DNA of 64,000 nucleotides from the NCBI RefSeq assembly GCF_963678635.1, contig NC_087062.1, positions 68,497,415-68,561,414 on the forward strand, read 5' to 3'. Origin of the DNA: Symsagittifera roscoffensis (lineage: Eukaryota; Xenacoelomorpha; Acoela; Convolutidae). Position 1 is the first letter of the stretch. Each line of letters begins with the position of its first letter. Positions 53,687 through 64,000 of the stretch are shown in pieces. The position numbers and the translations under genes are program-made. Below the pieces are notes generated by a model. The model did no database searches and was not told where the DNA came from. It saw only the letters and a list, made by a program, of their open reading frames with translations.

Positions 53687-54390
53687 AGAACGAAAAAAGT
53701 CGTCAAAAAGTTTCAGAATTTTTTTCTGCAGAATCTGATTCCCAAAATGGAGCTAAAAACTTTTGAAGCTTAGTTTTCACGGCTCAAGTAAAGCTTAATT
53801 AAGCTATTGTAAGCATGCGCGCTCACCTTACTAGCTCGAATTTAGACCAAAAAATCAAAAATTTCACTCCGGTTTTTCTCCCGGTTTTCACTCCGGTTTT
53901 TCAATTTTTTTTAATGTCGTTCGAATCAGGGTTGAAAGGGCTTTAATGTGATGGATGTCTCGACCCATTTTGATGACCATTTATTGCACTTGATTTTGCG
54001 TGAAAAAAATAGAAATAAATAACGCACCCGAACGCAAAGCTCCCCCACATTTTTCAAATGGTCGGAACAAAAATAAAGTTCAGATAGACATCAGAATGTG
54101 CATTAATAGAGAAGGGTAGATTTCAACTTATTGAAGTGCTGTAATGCTGTTTTGACTAGCTTCTTGAATCTTTGGAACAACTATTGATGATCTATGAAAT
54201 GCTAGTATGGCTATCTAGCTTGCGCACTGATGGTCATAGAAACGGAAAGGCCTTTTTAGTTGACACTTTTTAACTTCATGTGTGACTTGAGCGAAGACTG
54301 TTACATGATGCAGTGGACTGTTTCTGAATCTAGGTATTTATTTATGCAGGTACCACACAACTTAACTTTTCTAGATTTTTAGTTTTTGAA
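53687..54390 (+). other. Tollip upstream region
   Basis: No gene. TTTCTAG and then TTTTTAG, at about 54367-54380 just before TTTTTGAA and the Tollip ATG, are acceptor-like sites, suggesting a 5'UTR intron or trans-splicing. There is no obvious TATA box close by. Confidence 0.4.
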
Positions 54391-55305
54391 ATGGCTGTAG
54401 CTGGGACTTTGGCCGACATTTTCCGTCCACAAGCGGTCCTGGAAATTGATGAAAGATTTTTGCGTTTTACATCTGAAGAAGCTCAGATGGCACAAGATGC
54501 TCTTTTGGCTCAATCTCTCATGGCTGAGCAGAGACAGATCATCAAGCAGCCCCCCAGAAATACTTACAAACAGGTCACCATAATTAAAGTAGATCGAGCT
54601 GAGCTGGTGAAAAACTATGGTATGGTTAAAATGGATCCATATTGCAAAATTACCATTGAACAAAGCGTTTTTGAGACCCCCTCATGCTACAGCGCATCAA
54701 CAAAACCAGTGTGGAACAGAATTATTCGTTGCCCAACTCAGTCAATAATTCGCAGCTTCTTGATTGAAGTTATGGATGAGAACCAATTTTACGCTGATAG
54801 CCGGATAGCCTTTTGCCATGTCGAGTTAACAGAAGAAATGATGCAGTCACAAGAATTCCACACTTTAACTCTTCCGCTGAGCGGAGAGCAAGGTGAAGGA
54901 AAAGAAGGCTTTCTGTTTGTTCAAGTAAAAGTTCAAGATGTAGAGAAACTTCAATCGGAAATCATGGCTCAAATGGAACTTGCTGCATCAGTGACTCATC
55001 CACCTGTTAGCTCGGAGTCAAGTAATAGTACGCCAGCGTCTGGGCCTGATACTGTAGACGATGAATCGGAAGTTCAATATGTTCCAACCTTAGATGAAAT
55101 AAAACAGCTGGCTGAAATGTTTCCTACAATTGAGGAGCAGGTTATTCGAAGTGTTTTGGAAGCAACTGAGGGTGACATGATGAACAGTATTAATTCGATG
55201 CTTTCTCTTACAGCTCAGGATGATACAGCTACTGCACCACCGCAGGATACATCAACCAGAATTGCGAATGATGGAGCGGGAGAACCGCAGCCAGTTGATT
55301 TGTAA
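54391..55305 (+). CDS. TOLLIP: Toll-interacting protein (Tollip)
   Basis: Intact 304-residue frame without introns, from ATG 54391 to TAA 55303-55305. Tollip is an endosomal ubiquitin-binding adaptor that works with Tom1 in sorting and damps Toll/IL-1 receptor signalling. Residues 1-55 form a Tom1-binding-like N-terminus. The C2 domain spans about 58-182, with LVKNYGMVKMDPYCKITI, PVWNRIIRC and GKEGFLFVQV matching the human C2. The linker 183-230 is Ser/Thr/Pro-rich. The CUE domain at about 231-274 has LDEIKQLAEMFPTIEEQVIR and SVLEATEGDMMNSINSML, including the MFP ubiquitin-contact motif. Human Tollip is 274 residues; the extra length is in the N-terminus and after the CUE domain. Acceptor-like AG sites lie just before the ATG. 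Confidence 0.95.
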   Translation: MAVAGTLADIFRPQAVLEIDERFLRFTSEEAQMAQDALLAQSLMAEQRQIIKQPPRNTYKQVTIIKVDRAELVKNYGMVKMDPYCKITIEQSVFETPSCYSASTKPVWNRIIRCPTQSIIRSFLIEVMDENQFYADSRIAFCHVELTEEMMQSQEFHTLTLPLSGEQGEGKEGFLFVQVKVQDVEKLQSEIMAQMELAASVTHPPVSSESSNSTPASGPDTVDDESEVQYVPTLDEIKQLAEMFPTIEEQVIRSVLEATEGDMMNSINSMLSLTAQDDTATAPPQDTSTRIANDGAGEPQPVDL

Positions 55306-56239
55306 ATGTAGTTAATTGAGTAAATATAAAGCCAATTCAACAGGCAATTTTTGAAATGTTTTTGTGAATGCATGTTTCATTCACTAACCCTCAAAACTCA
55401 TCATTACCATATCAGAAAATATGTTTTGCATCTTGTTTTGCATGCTTAACTATGAAAATTTCCCCTTAATTAAAGAACGTACTGTGAACTTTTTTTTTTA
55501 CAAATGACGAGTGTACTCAGATAAATGTTATGTCCTTGGGAAACTTCGAGTTTCTCACAAATTTTCATTTTTCTCACTTGAACTTGGGCGAAGTCCAATT
55601 TTGAACCTACCCATTTCATCACGCATCGGTGTAATCAATTCAAAATTTATCAAACAGGTACCTCCAGCTTTAGCTGGGTCCCTTATCTTTTATCATTATC
55701 AAGTCTTTTTCATCGCGTTTGTGTTGTACCCCATTTGGTGCGAAGTTCCGCTTCGCCTCTGTTTTTTTTTATAGGTAACTGTTGTCGATTGCCTAATTCA
55801 TCAACTTTGTACGCGTATGTATAGTTTCTTATCACACCACGCACAAGAATTGAAATTTGAATATTTTAATAAATGGAAGAACTTTTTTTGTAATTTTTTT
55901 TTAATGAAAGTGGTTGGAGCATGTTATCGCGGAATTTTCAATGCTCAGTTTGGTGTTTTTTTGTTCCGACCACTGAACTCGTAGGGATTGGAAATTTTTT
56001 TCGTGTGTTTTTCTTTCAATTTTTTCTCACTCAAAATCAGGTAACACAAAGAAATGTCAGGAGTGATATCTATCTATTATATATTTAAATGCTGGCTTCA
56101 CTATCTCGCCACGTTTAAGCTTTTTCAACGTAATATTTTCGCATGTTTAAGCTATATCGTATATTCCAATGGTTAAAATTTTTTCGATTTTCCAGTTTGA
56201 ATTCAGTGGTTATTCCACCGAGTTTAAAATTAGCAGCCC
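55306..56239 (+). other. Tollip 3' flank
   Basis: Probable 3'UTR and intergenic sequence. AATAAA lies at 55868-55873, but inside a repeat whose copy at 58.3 kb also carries AATAAA, so its use by Tollip is uncertain. A frame at 55511-55774 has no recognisable domain. Confidence 0.45.
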
Positions 56240-59200
56240 AATAGTGGGATGCTGTCAGGATTCCCCAAAAGGTTGCGAATTTGGCCTCCATTTAAGAATG
56301 CTCAAATCCTTGCAGTGTAAGAGATACGACGATTCACGTGATTTTTTTTCAAAAATTTTCAGAAAACTCAAATTCCAACATAATTTACCAAACTTCCCCT
56401 AACCTTGTTTTTGGGTGCTGTCAGAGTACTCTCAAGGATTGCGAATCTTGCCTCCAAATATGACTGCTCAGATCCTTGTAGTTTCGACATATGACGTTTT
56501 GGAGATTTGACGGAAAATTGGAATTCAAAAAAGTTCATAAAATTTGAAATTACCAAATGTAACGGCTCAAATCCTTGTAGTTTTTGAGATATGACGTTTT
56601 TTGTGATTTTTTTAAAAAATTTTAAAAAATTAATTTTTTTTTTCAAAATTTGAAGTTTTATACCCTGTAGCAGGTGCTTTCAGGGTTTTTTCAGGGGTTG
56701 TGAATCTTGCCTCCAAATATTTTTTCAAATTTTTTTCTTCAAAATTCGAAATTCCCAACCCTGTATTTGGGGGATTTCAGAAGACTCTCAGGGGTTGCGA
56801 GCCTTGCCTCTAATTATGACAGCTCAAATCCTTGTAGTTTTCGAGATAGTACGTTTTTTTGTGATTTTTTCAAAAAAATTTCAAAAAAGTTTAATTAATT
56901 TTTCCAAATTTAAATTCCTTTCCCTGTAGTTGGATGCTGTCAGGATACTCTCAGGAGCTGCCAATCTTGTCATTAAATATGACTGCTCAAATCTTTGTAG
57001 TTTTCGAGATATGACGTTTTTTGTGATTTTTTTTCCAAAATTTTCAGAAAACTTAAATTATTGTTATTTTTTAAAAATCTGAAATTTTCAACCCTGTAGT
57101 TGGGTACTGTCAGAGTACTATCAAGGATTGCGAATCTTGCCTCCAAATATGACTGCTCAGATCCTTGTAGTTTTCGACATATGACGTTTTCGAGATTTGA
57201 CGGAAAATTGGAATTCAAAAAAGTTCATAAAATTTGAAATTACCAACCCTGTAATTGGGTGCTGTCAGAGTACACTAAAAGCCTGCAGATCTGGTTTCCA
57301 ATATATGCGCTTTTTCTTGAGTTGTCAAAAATTCGAAGCACCAGAGGTGTATAACACGCTAGTATTACTTTAAATCCCTTTCAATTGTGGTGTTACAAAA
57401 TCTAGATAAATGTCTCACTGATCTTTTAGTCAGATTCAGTGCGAGTGAAGCAAAAAAATCTGTATTAGTTTTAAGAATTGAAGCTTCATTTAACGTTTTT
57501 GCATCACGAAATGTTTGATAAATACAAAAAACCCGAGACCAAATCTTTGAATGTTTGGGTAAGAAATTCTTTTTGCTGAGAAAACTAGCGTTTTCCTTAT
57601 TGGTCATAGATTTGGCAAATATAACCGTAGTTGAATCAAACCTTAACCTATGTTTCTAAGATTGAAGTTTGTCATAATTCCTTCTCCTTTTACTCGCAAG
57701 AAAATTGGCGCAAATTTGAAAAGAAAAGAATTTTTTTATAAAAATTAATGCGGTCAGAAACTTTATTGAATCTGGTTCAAATTTGTACTTAAAATCTTTT
57801 TGTTCCGACTTTTGTTACGAAAGTAACGAAATATTTGTGCCCGAAGTTTTTATATCATTGAAAAGGTTTTGTTGTCTCTAAATTTGAAAAGATATTTTTA
57901 CCTGTGATCATTTTTTGTAAAATTATGATGTTTAAAGTTTACCATTTTGGCCAATTTGGGACAAATAACGCACGATAAAACTCGCGCTATTAACGCGTCA
58001 GCGTAAATTTAATCCGTCTTAGAAAGTGATCATAATTGGTTATAGGACGCTTGTTTGCCATAATCGATTTTTTTTACTTGGAGCGAAATCTATCATTTTG
58101 AACTTTATATGGCGTGAGGGACGATTTTCTCAAAAAATCTCAAAAAAAGACTGTCAGAACATTAAGGGACTCGCACTGACACGAGCAGTCTTGTTGTTGT
58201 TGTATGTAAATGAACGTAAATAAGACTGTTATATAGGTCGTGATGATATTTTTTCGATTTTTTTTCGCTCTGTTCGTTTTTTTATAGGTAACTGTTGTCG
58301 ATTGCCTAATTCACCAAATTTGTACGCGTATGTATACTTTCTCATCACACCACGAGCATGAAACGAAATTTGAATTTATTCAATAAATGGAAAAAAAAAT
58401 TTTCTGTAGTTTATGAAAGTGGTCGGAACATTCTGTGCTTCGTGTGTAGCAACTGACTACCCATGTTGTTTTTCCATAATTTGTTCTTTTCCTAATAATT
58501 CCGGTGGCGTGATTTGAGATCTTACAAGTTTGCATAAACAATAAATCAGCCTCACCAGACCCATTTTAAACGCCGAAACAAAATATACACGCAAAATTGC
58601 CTACTTTTTGTCACATTATTTCGAAATTTTTCCAGGTCTCTGAAATGGTTATTTTTGTTCGAAAATTTCATGGAATTTTTCTTTGATAAAAAAGGTATTA
58701 CAAAATTGTGAACGATTTGGTTTATTGTTACGGTTTATGGTTATTTGGACGCTCTGGTTTTTTTCTTTTTGTTACTGCTTTCCAAAAATGATACCAATGT
58801 AATGGCCGCCTTTTTACCGCACACTCACTCCACTTTCTACAGGCTTAGAAAAGTCTGTGGGGGAATGTTTGACCGATATTTTTCTCAAAAACTACCCTGC
58901 CAATGTAATGATATTGAGTTCAATCGAAAGAACGAGTTGTTAGAACCTCCTGCTAAAAAATTGTTTTAGAGGCGAGAAGAACTGGTTAGTTTAAAGTCTA
59001 ATTAACTTTGGTCATTTGGGCTGAAAAAAACTTGATTTTACGAAACGAAATCTAGTCTTGGAAGCTTCATTTAGCGCTTCCTCTGCAACAAAAGTTTTCT
59101 AACAAAAGTTGAAAAATTTTTGGGCAAAAAACTCCGAAATTTGATTTTTTTGTTTTCTTTGTCGTGATTTTTATTTATGAAGACAACTTTTGTCTACTAT

Positions 59201-59275
59201 ACCTAATTAATTAATTTTCTACATGGTTGTATAGTCCTCGCATCACACCACACACAAAAAACGACAATTGTTTCA
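55770..59275. repeat. dispersed repeat of about 160 bp, three copies
   Basis: 55770-55930 and 58284-58435 share ATAGGTAACTGTTGTCGATT, GCCTAATTCA, TTTGTACGCGTATGTATA, CATCACACCACG and AATAAATGG, then GAAAGTGGT(T/C)GGA. A third diverged copy at 59200-59270 keeps TACCTAATT, TGTATAGT and CATCACACCACACAC. All are on the same strand around Tollip and RPN1. They could be short interspersed elements; no Pol III boxes were recognised. Confidence 0.7.
56240..57330. repeat. tandem repeat array, about 165-bp unit
   Basis: Degenerate units begin near 56247, 56414, 56545, 56672, 56768, 56932, 57104 and 57257. The conserved core is GGGTGCTGTCAGAGTACTCT, then CAAGGATTGCGAATCTTGCC, then TCCTTGTAGTTTTCGAGATA and TGACG. 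Units 2 and 7 share an identical downstream stretch (GACGGAAAATTGGAATTCAA), showing a higher-order duplication. The frames inside are not genes. Confidence 0.85.
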
Positions 59276-59909
59276 AAAAAATAAGACAAGTTCTTTCTTT
59301 GTAGTTTTTATGAACAGCAACTGACTATCATGCTTATTTTTTTTCAAATTAAATATTTATTCTGTTTTGTTGGCTGAGTGAACTTACTTCTATCGTTTGA
59401 TTGGTAAATTTTTTTAGAATATAAATCAGGTTATTTGAAGTAATTTTTAAAACTTGACTGCTCTAAATTTTATTTCAACAGGTTCTCATAGCTTTATAGC
59501 GGCAAATACTAAAAGCTGATTTTTTTTTACATCGCAGCGGAATAAAAAGCTGCAATTCAATAAATTAATTTCATTTTTGTTGTCTAACTTTGAATAATGC
59601 GAATTTGAAAGTGGAAAACCTGTGTGGTATTGCATAAAAGAAAATGATTTGTCTTTCTTGCTTTCTGGAAAATCAGTCTGTGAAATGATCTTGTGTTTCC
59701 CTATCTCCTGGTATATTAAGCGCTGCTATGCTTGTGCTCAAATGTTTTAAAAATGCAAATCGGGAGTCAGATTATTAGAAATTTTGCATATATTATGTTA
59801 CTGACTTTTGTGTTGAAATAATATTTCATGTTGAAATGTAAGTTGTTTTTCTTGTAAGTTCATTTGTTGAGCTCTAAATGGTCGTTTTTGTGAATTATTT
59901 TTTAGAGTC
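57331..59909 (+). other. intergenic, upstream of RPN1
   Basis: No gene recognised. It contains the dispersed repeats listed above. TTATTTTTTAG ends at 59905, five bases before the RPN1 ATG (AG at 59904-59905, then AGTC), an acceptor-like site. Frames at 58026-58223 and 58745-58969 have no known domain. Confidence 0.5.
59898..59909 (+). promoter_or_regulatory. 3' splice acceptor-like site before RPN1 ATG
   Basis: A pyrimidine run TTTTTTAG followed by AGTC and ATG. The placement leaves a 4-base leader, typical of trans-splicing to a spliced leader, or the end of a 5'UTR intron. No matching donor can be assigned in the window. Confidence 0.45.
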
Positions 59910-61706
59910 ATGATATCTCTGTTTTGGATAGCTTGTCTGCTGATATTCAGTCATGTCTCAGCTATTCCGCTCCAGTTTGAGGTGGTATCTGCTGACCGGA
60001 CTATCGATATATCAACCCATCTGACCAAAATCACTACGAAGATAGAACTAGAGAACATTGAATCTTCGGCCGCAAAAGAATTCTACTTGAGTACTGAACC
60101 ACGTTTTGCCGACAAATTGTCGTTCTTAGGAGTGACGAATGATGGCTTAGATGGCGGAGAATTGGAAGTTTCGGAAGTGAAAGGAACCGAAAAGTCGACG
60201 CCTCTCTATCACAAGGTGATGTTGAAAAAAGGGGTTTCTGCAAAAGGGGATCGAGTGAAGGTTGTGGTGTATGAAGTGTTCCGAGGACTTCTTGTTCCGT
60301 TCCCAAAAGAGATCAAACAATCAGAACCTCAGTTGATAACGACTACTCAAAATTCTCGATTTTTCTCGCCCTACAAGTCGCGTGTTCAAAGTACCGTTTT
60401 CAAACTGTCGAGCTCGAAAATAATTTCTTACACCAAAATAGAACCTAACCATGGGGCGGACAAAGAAATCGAATACGGACCGTTTGAAAATGTTGCAGCG
60501 AACAGCGTTGTGGATGTTGTTGTGCATTCTGAGAACAACTCGCCATTCCTGACAATCACGGATTTGACTAGATGGGTTGAAGTATCTCACTGGGGTGGTA
60601 ATATCGCAATTGAAGAAGCGATAAAGTTGCAACACTCAGGTGCCAAGCTGAAGGGATCTTTTTCCAGATTCGATTACATGTACATGCGATCTTACGATGG
60701 TGTACCCTCGGTTAAATCGTACAAGACCGTCCTACCAGCTGGAGCCAAGGATGTCTACTATAGGGATGAAATTGGAAACATCTCCACGAGCCATATGTTG
60801 GAGCTCCTGGATTCGGTTGAGCTAGAGATCAGACCCCGATACCCACTCTTCGGAGGATGGGAGACCCATTACTTATTGGGATACAACCTGCCAAGTTATC
60901 AGTACCTGTTTAGCCGAGGATCGAAATACATGCTGAAAATGAGGTTTGTGGACCACGTTTTCGATGACATGTCCGTTGACCACGCAGAGATCAAAATAGT
61001 TCTACCTGAAGGCGCTTCTGACATCCAGGTTAATGTTCCATACTCGCACTGCAGAAAAGCTGATGCTCTGCACTACACCTTCCTGGATATATCAGGACGG
61101 CCTATCGTGACACTCGCTAAGGATAATCTGGTCGAGGATCATATCCAGGATTTTGAACTGACCTACTCGTACAATTCGATCTTCTTGCTTAGAGAGCCAC
61201 TGATGATCATAACTGGTTTGATGATAATCTTCCTGAGCGTCATTCTGTTTGTTCGAATGGACTTCTCAATCTCTATTGACAACATGGCAGAGGCGAAGAT
61301 GAGAGTCGCGGGTGCGATTGAACAAGTGTTTGCTCTGGAGAACAAGCGTGAGGTGCTCTGCAACAAACTTGAAGATGCAGTAGCTTCGTTCCGAAAGACT
61401 AAAGATCAGGATCAACTGAACAATGTGCGAAAAAACGTTGAAGCAGAACTGAAGGAAGCCAAAAATGCGATTGACCAACTGGGCAAAAGTGTCAAGGAAG
61501 ATTCGCCAGATGTAACTGAGCGAATAAATGAGATCCAAAGACACCACAACGTCTATTTTGGACATGTATCGGATGTGATGACCAATGCTATCAAAGTGGT
61601 CAACCAGTCAGTGACTCACGAGGCCTTCAAGAGAACCGAAGAGTCGCTTGAACAGAAGAAGGCAGAGGTCAGGGCTAAAATCAACAACACCTTGGCTAAG
61701 CTATAG
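59910..61706 (+). CDS. RPN1: ribophorin I, oligosaccharyltransferase subunit
   Basis: Intact 598-residue frame without introns, ATG 59910 to TAG 61704-61706. Ribophorin I is a subunit of the ER oligosaccharyltransferase that N-glycosylates proteins and links the complex to substrates and ribosomes. The signal peptide is residues 1-19 (LFWIACLLIFSHVSA). The lumenal ribophorin I domain spans about 20-428, with FEVVSADRTIDISTHLTKI, EVSHWGGNIAIEEAIKLQHS, GAKLKGSFSRFDYMYM and PLFGGWETHYLLGYN. An NIS glycosylation site is at 290. One transmembrane helix is at about 430-448 (LMIITGLMIIFLSVILFV). The cytosolic tail of about 150 residues is charged and coiled-coil-like. Length and order agree with the animal family (human 607). 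Confidence 0.97.
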   Translation: MISLFWIACLLIFSHVSAIPLQFEVVSADRTIDISTHLTKITTKIELENIESSAAKEFYLSTEPRFADKLSFLGVTNDGLDGGELEVSEVKGTEKSTPLYHKVMLKKGVSAKGDRVKVVVYEVFRGLLVPFPKEIKQSEPQLITTTQNSRFFSPYKSRVQSTVFKLSSSKIISYTKIEPNHGADKEIEYGPFENVAANSVVDVVVHSENNSPFLTITDLTRWVEVSHWGGNIAIEEAIKLQHSGAKLKGSFSRFDYMYMRSYDGVPSVKSYKTVLPAGAKDVYYRDEIGNISTSHMLELLDSVELEIRPRYPLFGGWETHYLLGYNLPSYQYLFSRGSKYMLKMRFVDHVFDDMSVDHAEIKIVLPEGASDIQVNVPYSHCRKADALHYTFLDISGRPIVTLAKDNLVEDHIQDFELTYSYNSIFLLREPLMIITGLMIIFLSVILFVRMDFSISIDNMAEAKMRVAGAIEQVFALENKREVLCNKLEDAVASFRKTKDQDQLNNVRKNVEAELKEAKNAIDQLGKSVKEDSPDVTERINEIQRHHNVYFGHVSDVMTNAIKVVNQSVTHEAFKRTEESLEQKKAEVRAKINNTLAKL

Positions 61707-63549
61707 AGCCACTTTTCAATTTTAGTTTCAAGAATTTGACTATTTAAATCAAGTAAAGGCACTTTCTCTTCCAGTTCTGTCGATTTGGATTTTCTTGTTA
61801 CTTTCTTGCAGGTTAAATTCTTGTTACTAGTTTTTGTTAAGGTCGCTAGCGTCAGCGTCATATTCCATGAATATACACGACTATAGACTGCAACTATCCA
61901 CTTTTTTCCCCCGAGCCTTTCTCGACTCCCTAGAAAACCTTGTCTTCTAAATCATAAACATGTTCTATAGCGGTGAAGTTTTGTTTTGAATTAAACGTTG
62001 CTCATGTGTGTGAAAAATGTATTTTGAATTCTTGTCGGTGATTTATTTGAGGATAACACTTATATAGTGTACAGTTTCTTGATATTATTTGAATATGCCG
62101 ATGCAGATAAAAGGCCTATAAAAATGGTAATGGTAACTAAGTCTTTGTTTGGTGATCGTTTTTCAAGTATACAATAGAATTTACGAAGAGTTTTAAAAGA
62201 GAAGCCTGCAATCGATTTGCATAACGGTTTATATGTTGTTCTCATCATCTTTTTAGTACCAATTGAAGTTGAGGCTTAATATTGTAAAATATTATATTAT
62301 TCGATTGGAATACTTGTTGCGATTTATGACATATATGTATTATGTTGTACTGGAATAAAAATATCTCATGATAATTTTATTGCACCACCGAAGTTTTGTG
62401 TTGTAGCATTCAGAAGTTAATCATCTCTAGAAGCCTTTCATTTCATTATTTAGTTTGTATAATTTTGTGTTTTTTTATGGCATCAGTGTAAGTGCAAATT
62501 TTTCAGCTTGTTTAGCGGGCACAAAAAAAATTTTTTTTTTCGTTACCCAGCGGATTTGAATTTTTTTGTTTTACTACATTGAGTTAGTTTTAGAAAAAAG
62601 TGTCAATCAGAAATGATTTGTCACAAAAAATGTCAATCTGAAATTTTGTAATGTTTTTGAATCATATTCAGCGACTGTTTTAATCCAGTTGATGTGGCGA
62701 TAATGTACCTGACTTGGCCAATTTTCTGACTCGAATAAACCTAATAGCGTTTTACGTTATTTCGTCACGCACATTGATTGTTTTAATCCAAATAATCTAT
62801 GGCGTCTTTTCCTAAATTTTCTTTTTTAGACTAAGCTGGTTTCAGAGCGTTATCAAGTGTTTTGCCAATCAAACATGTAGTCAATTTTTGACTTCAATTT
62901 TTTGGGCTTGTGTTCGGTTGAGTTTTTGCGTCCCTTTTTGGCTCATCTTTTTTGGCTCTATTTGATTGTTTGCTAGCCCACGTTGCTCGGGTTGGGCCGC
63001 CAGTCTCCATTTGAAGAGTTTAGCAGCATCCACCGGCCGAAGGTCCGTGGGAGCAGGATTGCAATGTTTAAAATAGAGCTTGCTTAAAACATGTTTTAAA
63101 CACGTTTAAAACACTGTTTGAAACAATACGAATTTCAGCGTTTAAAACAACGACGCATGATTGGTCAATATTTGAACGCTTTCTGAGCGCGTCATACAAT
63201 TGAGAATCATTGGAAAATCAATTAGAATCCGAAATTTTATTCTGGTCGAATGGTTCGTAGCAATATCAATGATTTGTAAGCCAAGTTATAGAACCGTATT
63301 AATAGCGCTGATATTCCGAGACCTCTCAGAGATTTGTCCCAATAAACATGAGTTACCTACAACAACTACACCCAGACTACAACTGATGTTTGATACTTTG
63401 AAACTTTAACTATTGATACTTTTCATGTTTTCATACTTGTATTATTGTCTTTTCAGAAGACTTGAATTTACCTTCTTCTTCTTCTTCTTCTTAATTAAGA
63501 TCAAAGCTAATGATGATACGTGCAAATATGGCTACTGGTCGTAAAAGAG
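61707..63549 (+). other. RPN1 3' flank and intergenic
   Basis: A probable polyadenylation signal AATAAA lies at 62354-62359, about 650 bases after the RPN1 stop. Near 63070-63150 a cluster of GTTTAAAAC-type words occurs (AAAACATGTTTTAAACACG). A CTT microsatellite is at 63472-63491. Small frames have no recognisable domain. Confidence 0.5.
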
Positions 63550-63942
63550 ATGCAATTTGAAGCGAGTTTACTCAATCAACCTGAGTGGTTGGAATTCGCT
63601 GAGAAAAGGTATAATCGTTCTGTTCCGTATTCGTGGTTCACTGCCTATTTGTTATGCCCATTGTATTTCAAAGCGAAGCATCCGGAATGCAACAGTGAAG
63701 TCATTAACTTTATTGGAGAGAACTTACCGGTTCTAAAAAATGAGTTCCAAGAATACACAGACAAAAAAGGTAAATTTTTTGAACTATCAAATAGCAATGG
63801 GAAAGATTTGGAAGGAAATTGGAGAAATCGCTTTGAAGATGGAAAAACTGTCCCCCAGTTCAGCTGGTCTCGAAATAATGTTTTCGACAAAGGGCTATAT
63901 CCAAGACTACCTCTGAAACCGTCTTGGCATGGAAACACTTGA
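63550..63942 (+). CDS. unidentified coding frame near window end
   Basis: ATG at 63550, 130 residues, stop at 63940-63942. It has aromatic-rich and charged content that looks like a real protein (PEWLEFAEKRYNRSVPYSWF, then GLYPRLPLKPSWHG), without low complexity. A potential splice donor AAAAAG|GTAAAT at about 63771 lies inside the frame, so the real exon may end there. I do not recognise the family. It may be part of a gene that continues beyond the window. Confidence 0.4.
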   Translation: MQFEASLLNQPEWLEFAEKRYNRSVPYSWFTAYLLCPLYFKAKHPECNSEVINFIGENLPVLKNEFQEYTDKKGKFFELSNSNGKDLEGNWRNRFEDGKTVPQFSWSRNNVFDKGLYPRLPLKPSWHGNT

Positions 63943-64000
63943 AAAACTAACTTTCAGAAAACGTGTGCTGAGCAGCTAATTTTGTGAATTATGTGATTTT

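Noticed and set aside
60034-61565. Minus-strand frames over RPN1
   Set aside because: Antisense shadows of a well-conserved gene.

Overview
This is a gene-poor, AT-rich stretch of an animal nuclear genome. The clearly cellular genes are metazoan: Tollip (C2 plus CUE domains), ribophorin I (RPN1) and the eIF4E transporter 4E-T. There is a GT-AG intron of about 9.3 kb and abundant decayed LTR retrotransposons. I cannot name the species. Tollip and RPN1 have uninterrupted coding regions, each with an AG acceptor-like site a few bases before the ATG. That fits either 5'UTR introns or spliced-leader trans-splicing in an invertebrate.

Layout. 1-2.9 kb holds fossils of a plus-strand Ty3/gypsy pol plus small direct and inverted repeats. 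5.1-9.2 kb is an internally duplicated non-coding block. 12.8-25.5 kb is the 4E-T gene on the minus strand: a large Asn/Gln-rich last exon (12832-15816) and an N-terminal exon (25120-25521). The exons are phase-compatible, and the intron between them carries a rotted BEL/Pao element (about 17.3-21.95 kb) and tRNA-like repeats (22.9-24.7 kb). 26.3-53.7 kb is occupied by what I read as one giant minus-strand Ty3/gypsy-like LTR element. 54.4-55.3 kb is Tollip, 56.2-57.3 kb a tandem-repeat field, 59.9-61.7 kb RPN1, and 63.5-63.9 kb an unidentified reading frame.

The main discovery is the giant element. About 900-bp LTRs with TG...CA ends and imperfect terminal inverted repeats lie at 52783-53686 (5') and 28562-29476 (3'). 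The 3' end is tandemly duplicated, giving another LTR at 26516-27441. Between them, in minus-strand order, come a long leader with a minisatellite, gag, a CCHC knuckle, protease, reverse transcriptase, RNase H and integrase, all broken by frameshifts and stops. Downstream of integrase, where env would sit, are about 11 kb of extra genes: a TARG1/OARD1-like macro-domain frame (present twice), a 1268-residue protein with an SGNH hydrolase domain, and three large proteins I do not recognise (450, 769 and 545 residues). These four large frames are intact although gag-pol beside them is ruined. ORF3 and ORF4 are in the same frame, separated by one TAG codon.

The LTRs contain a hairpin whose stem has changed by compensatory substitutions between copies. 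The leader minisatellite shares a CCCCTCCGGATT core with the LTR. One 3' LTR lies about 1 kb upstream of the 4E-T start, in the same transcriptional direction. Whether the intact genes are retroelement cargo, a separate virus-like element or genes kept by the host cannot be settled from this window alone.
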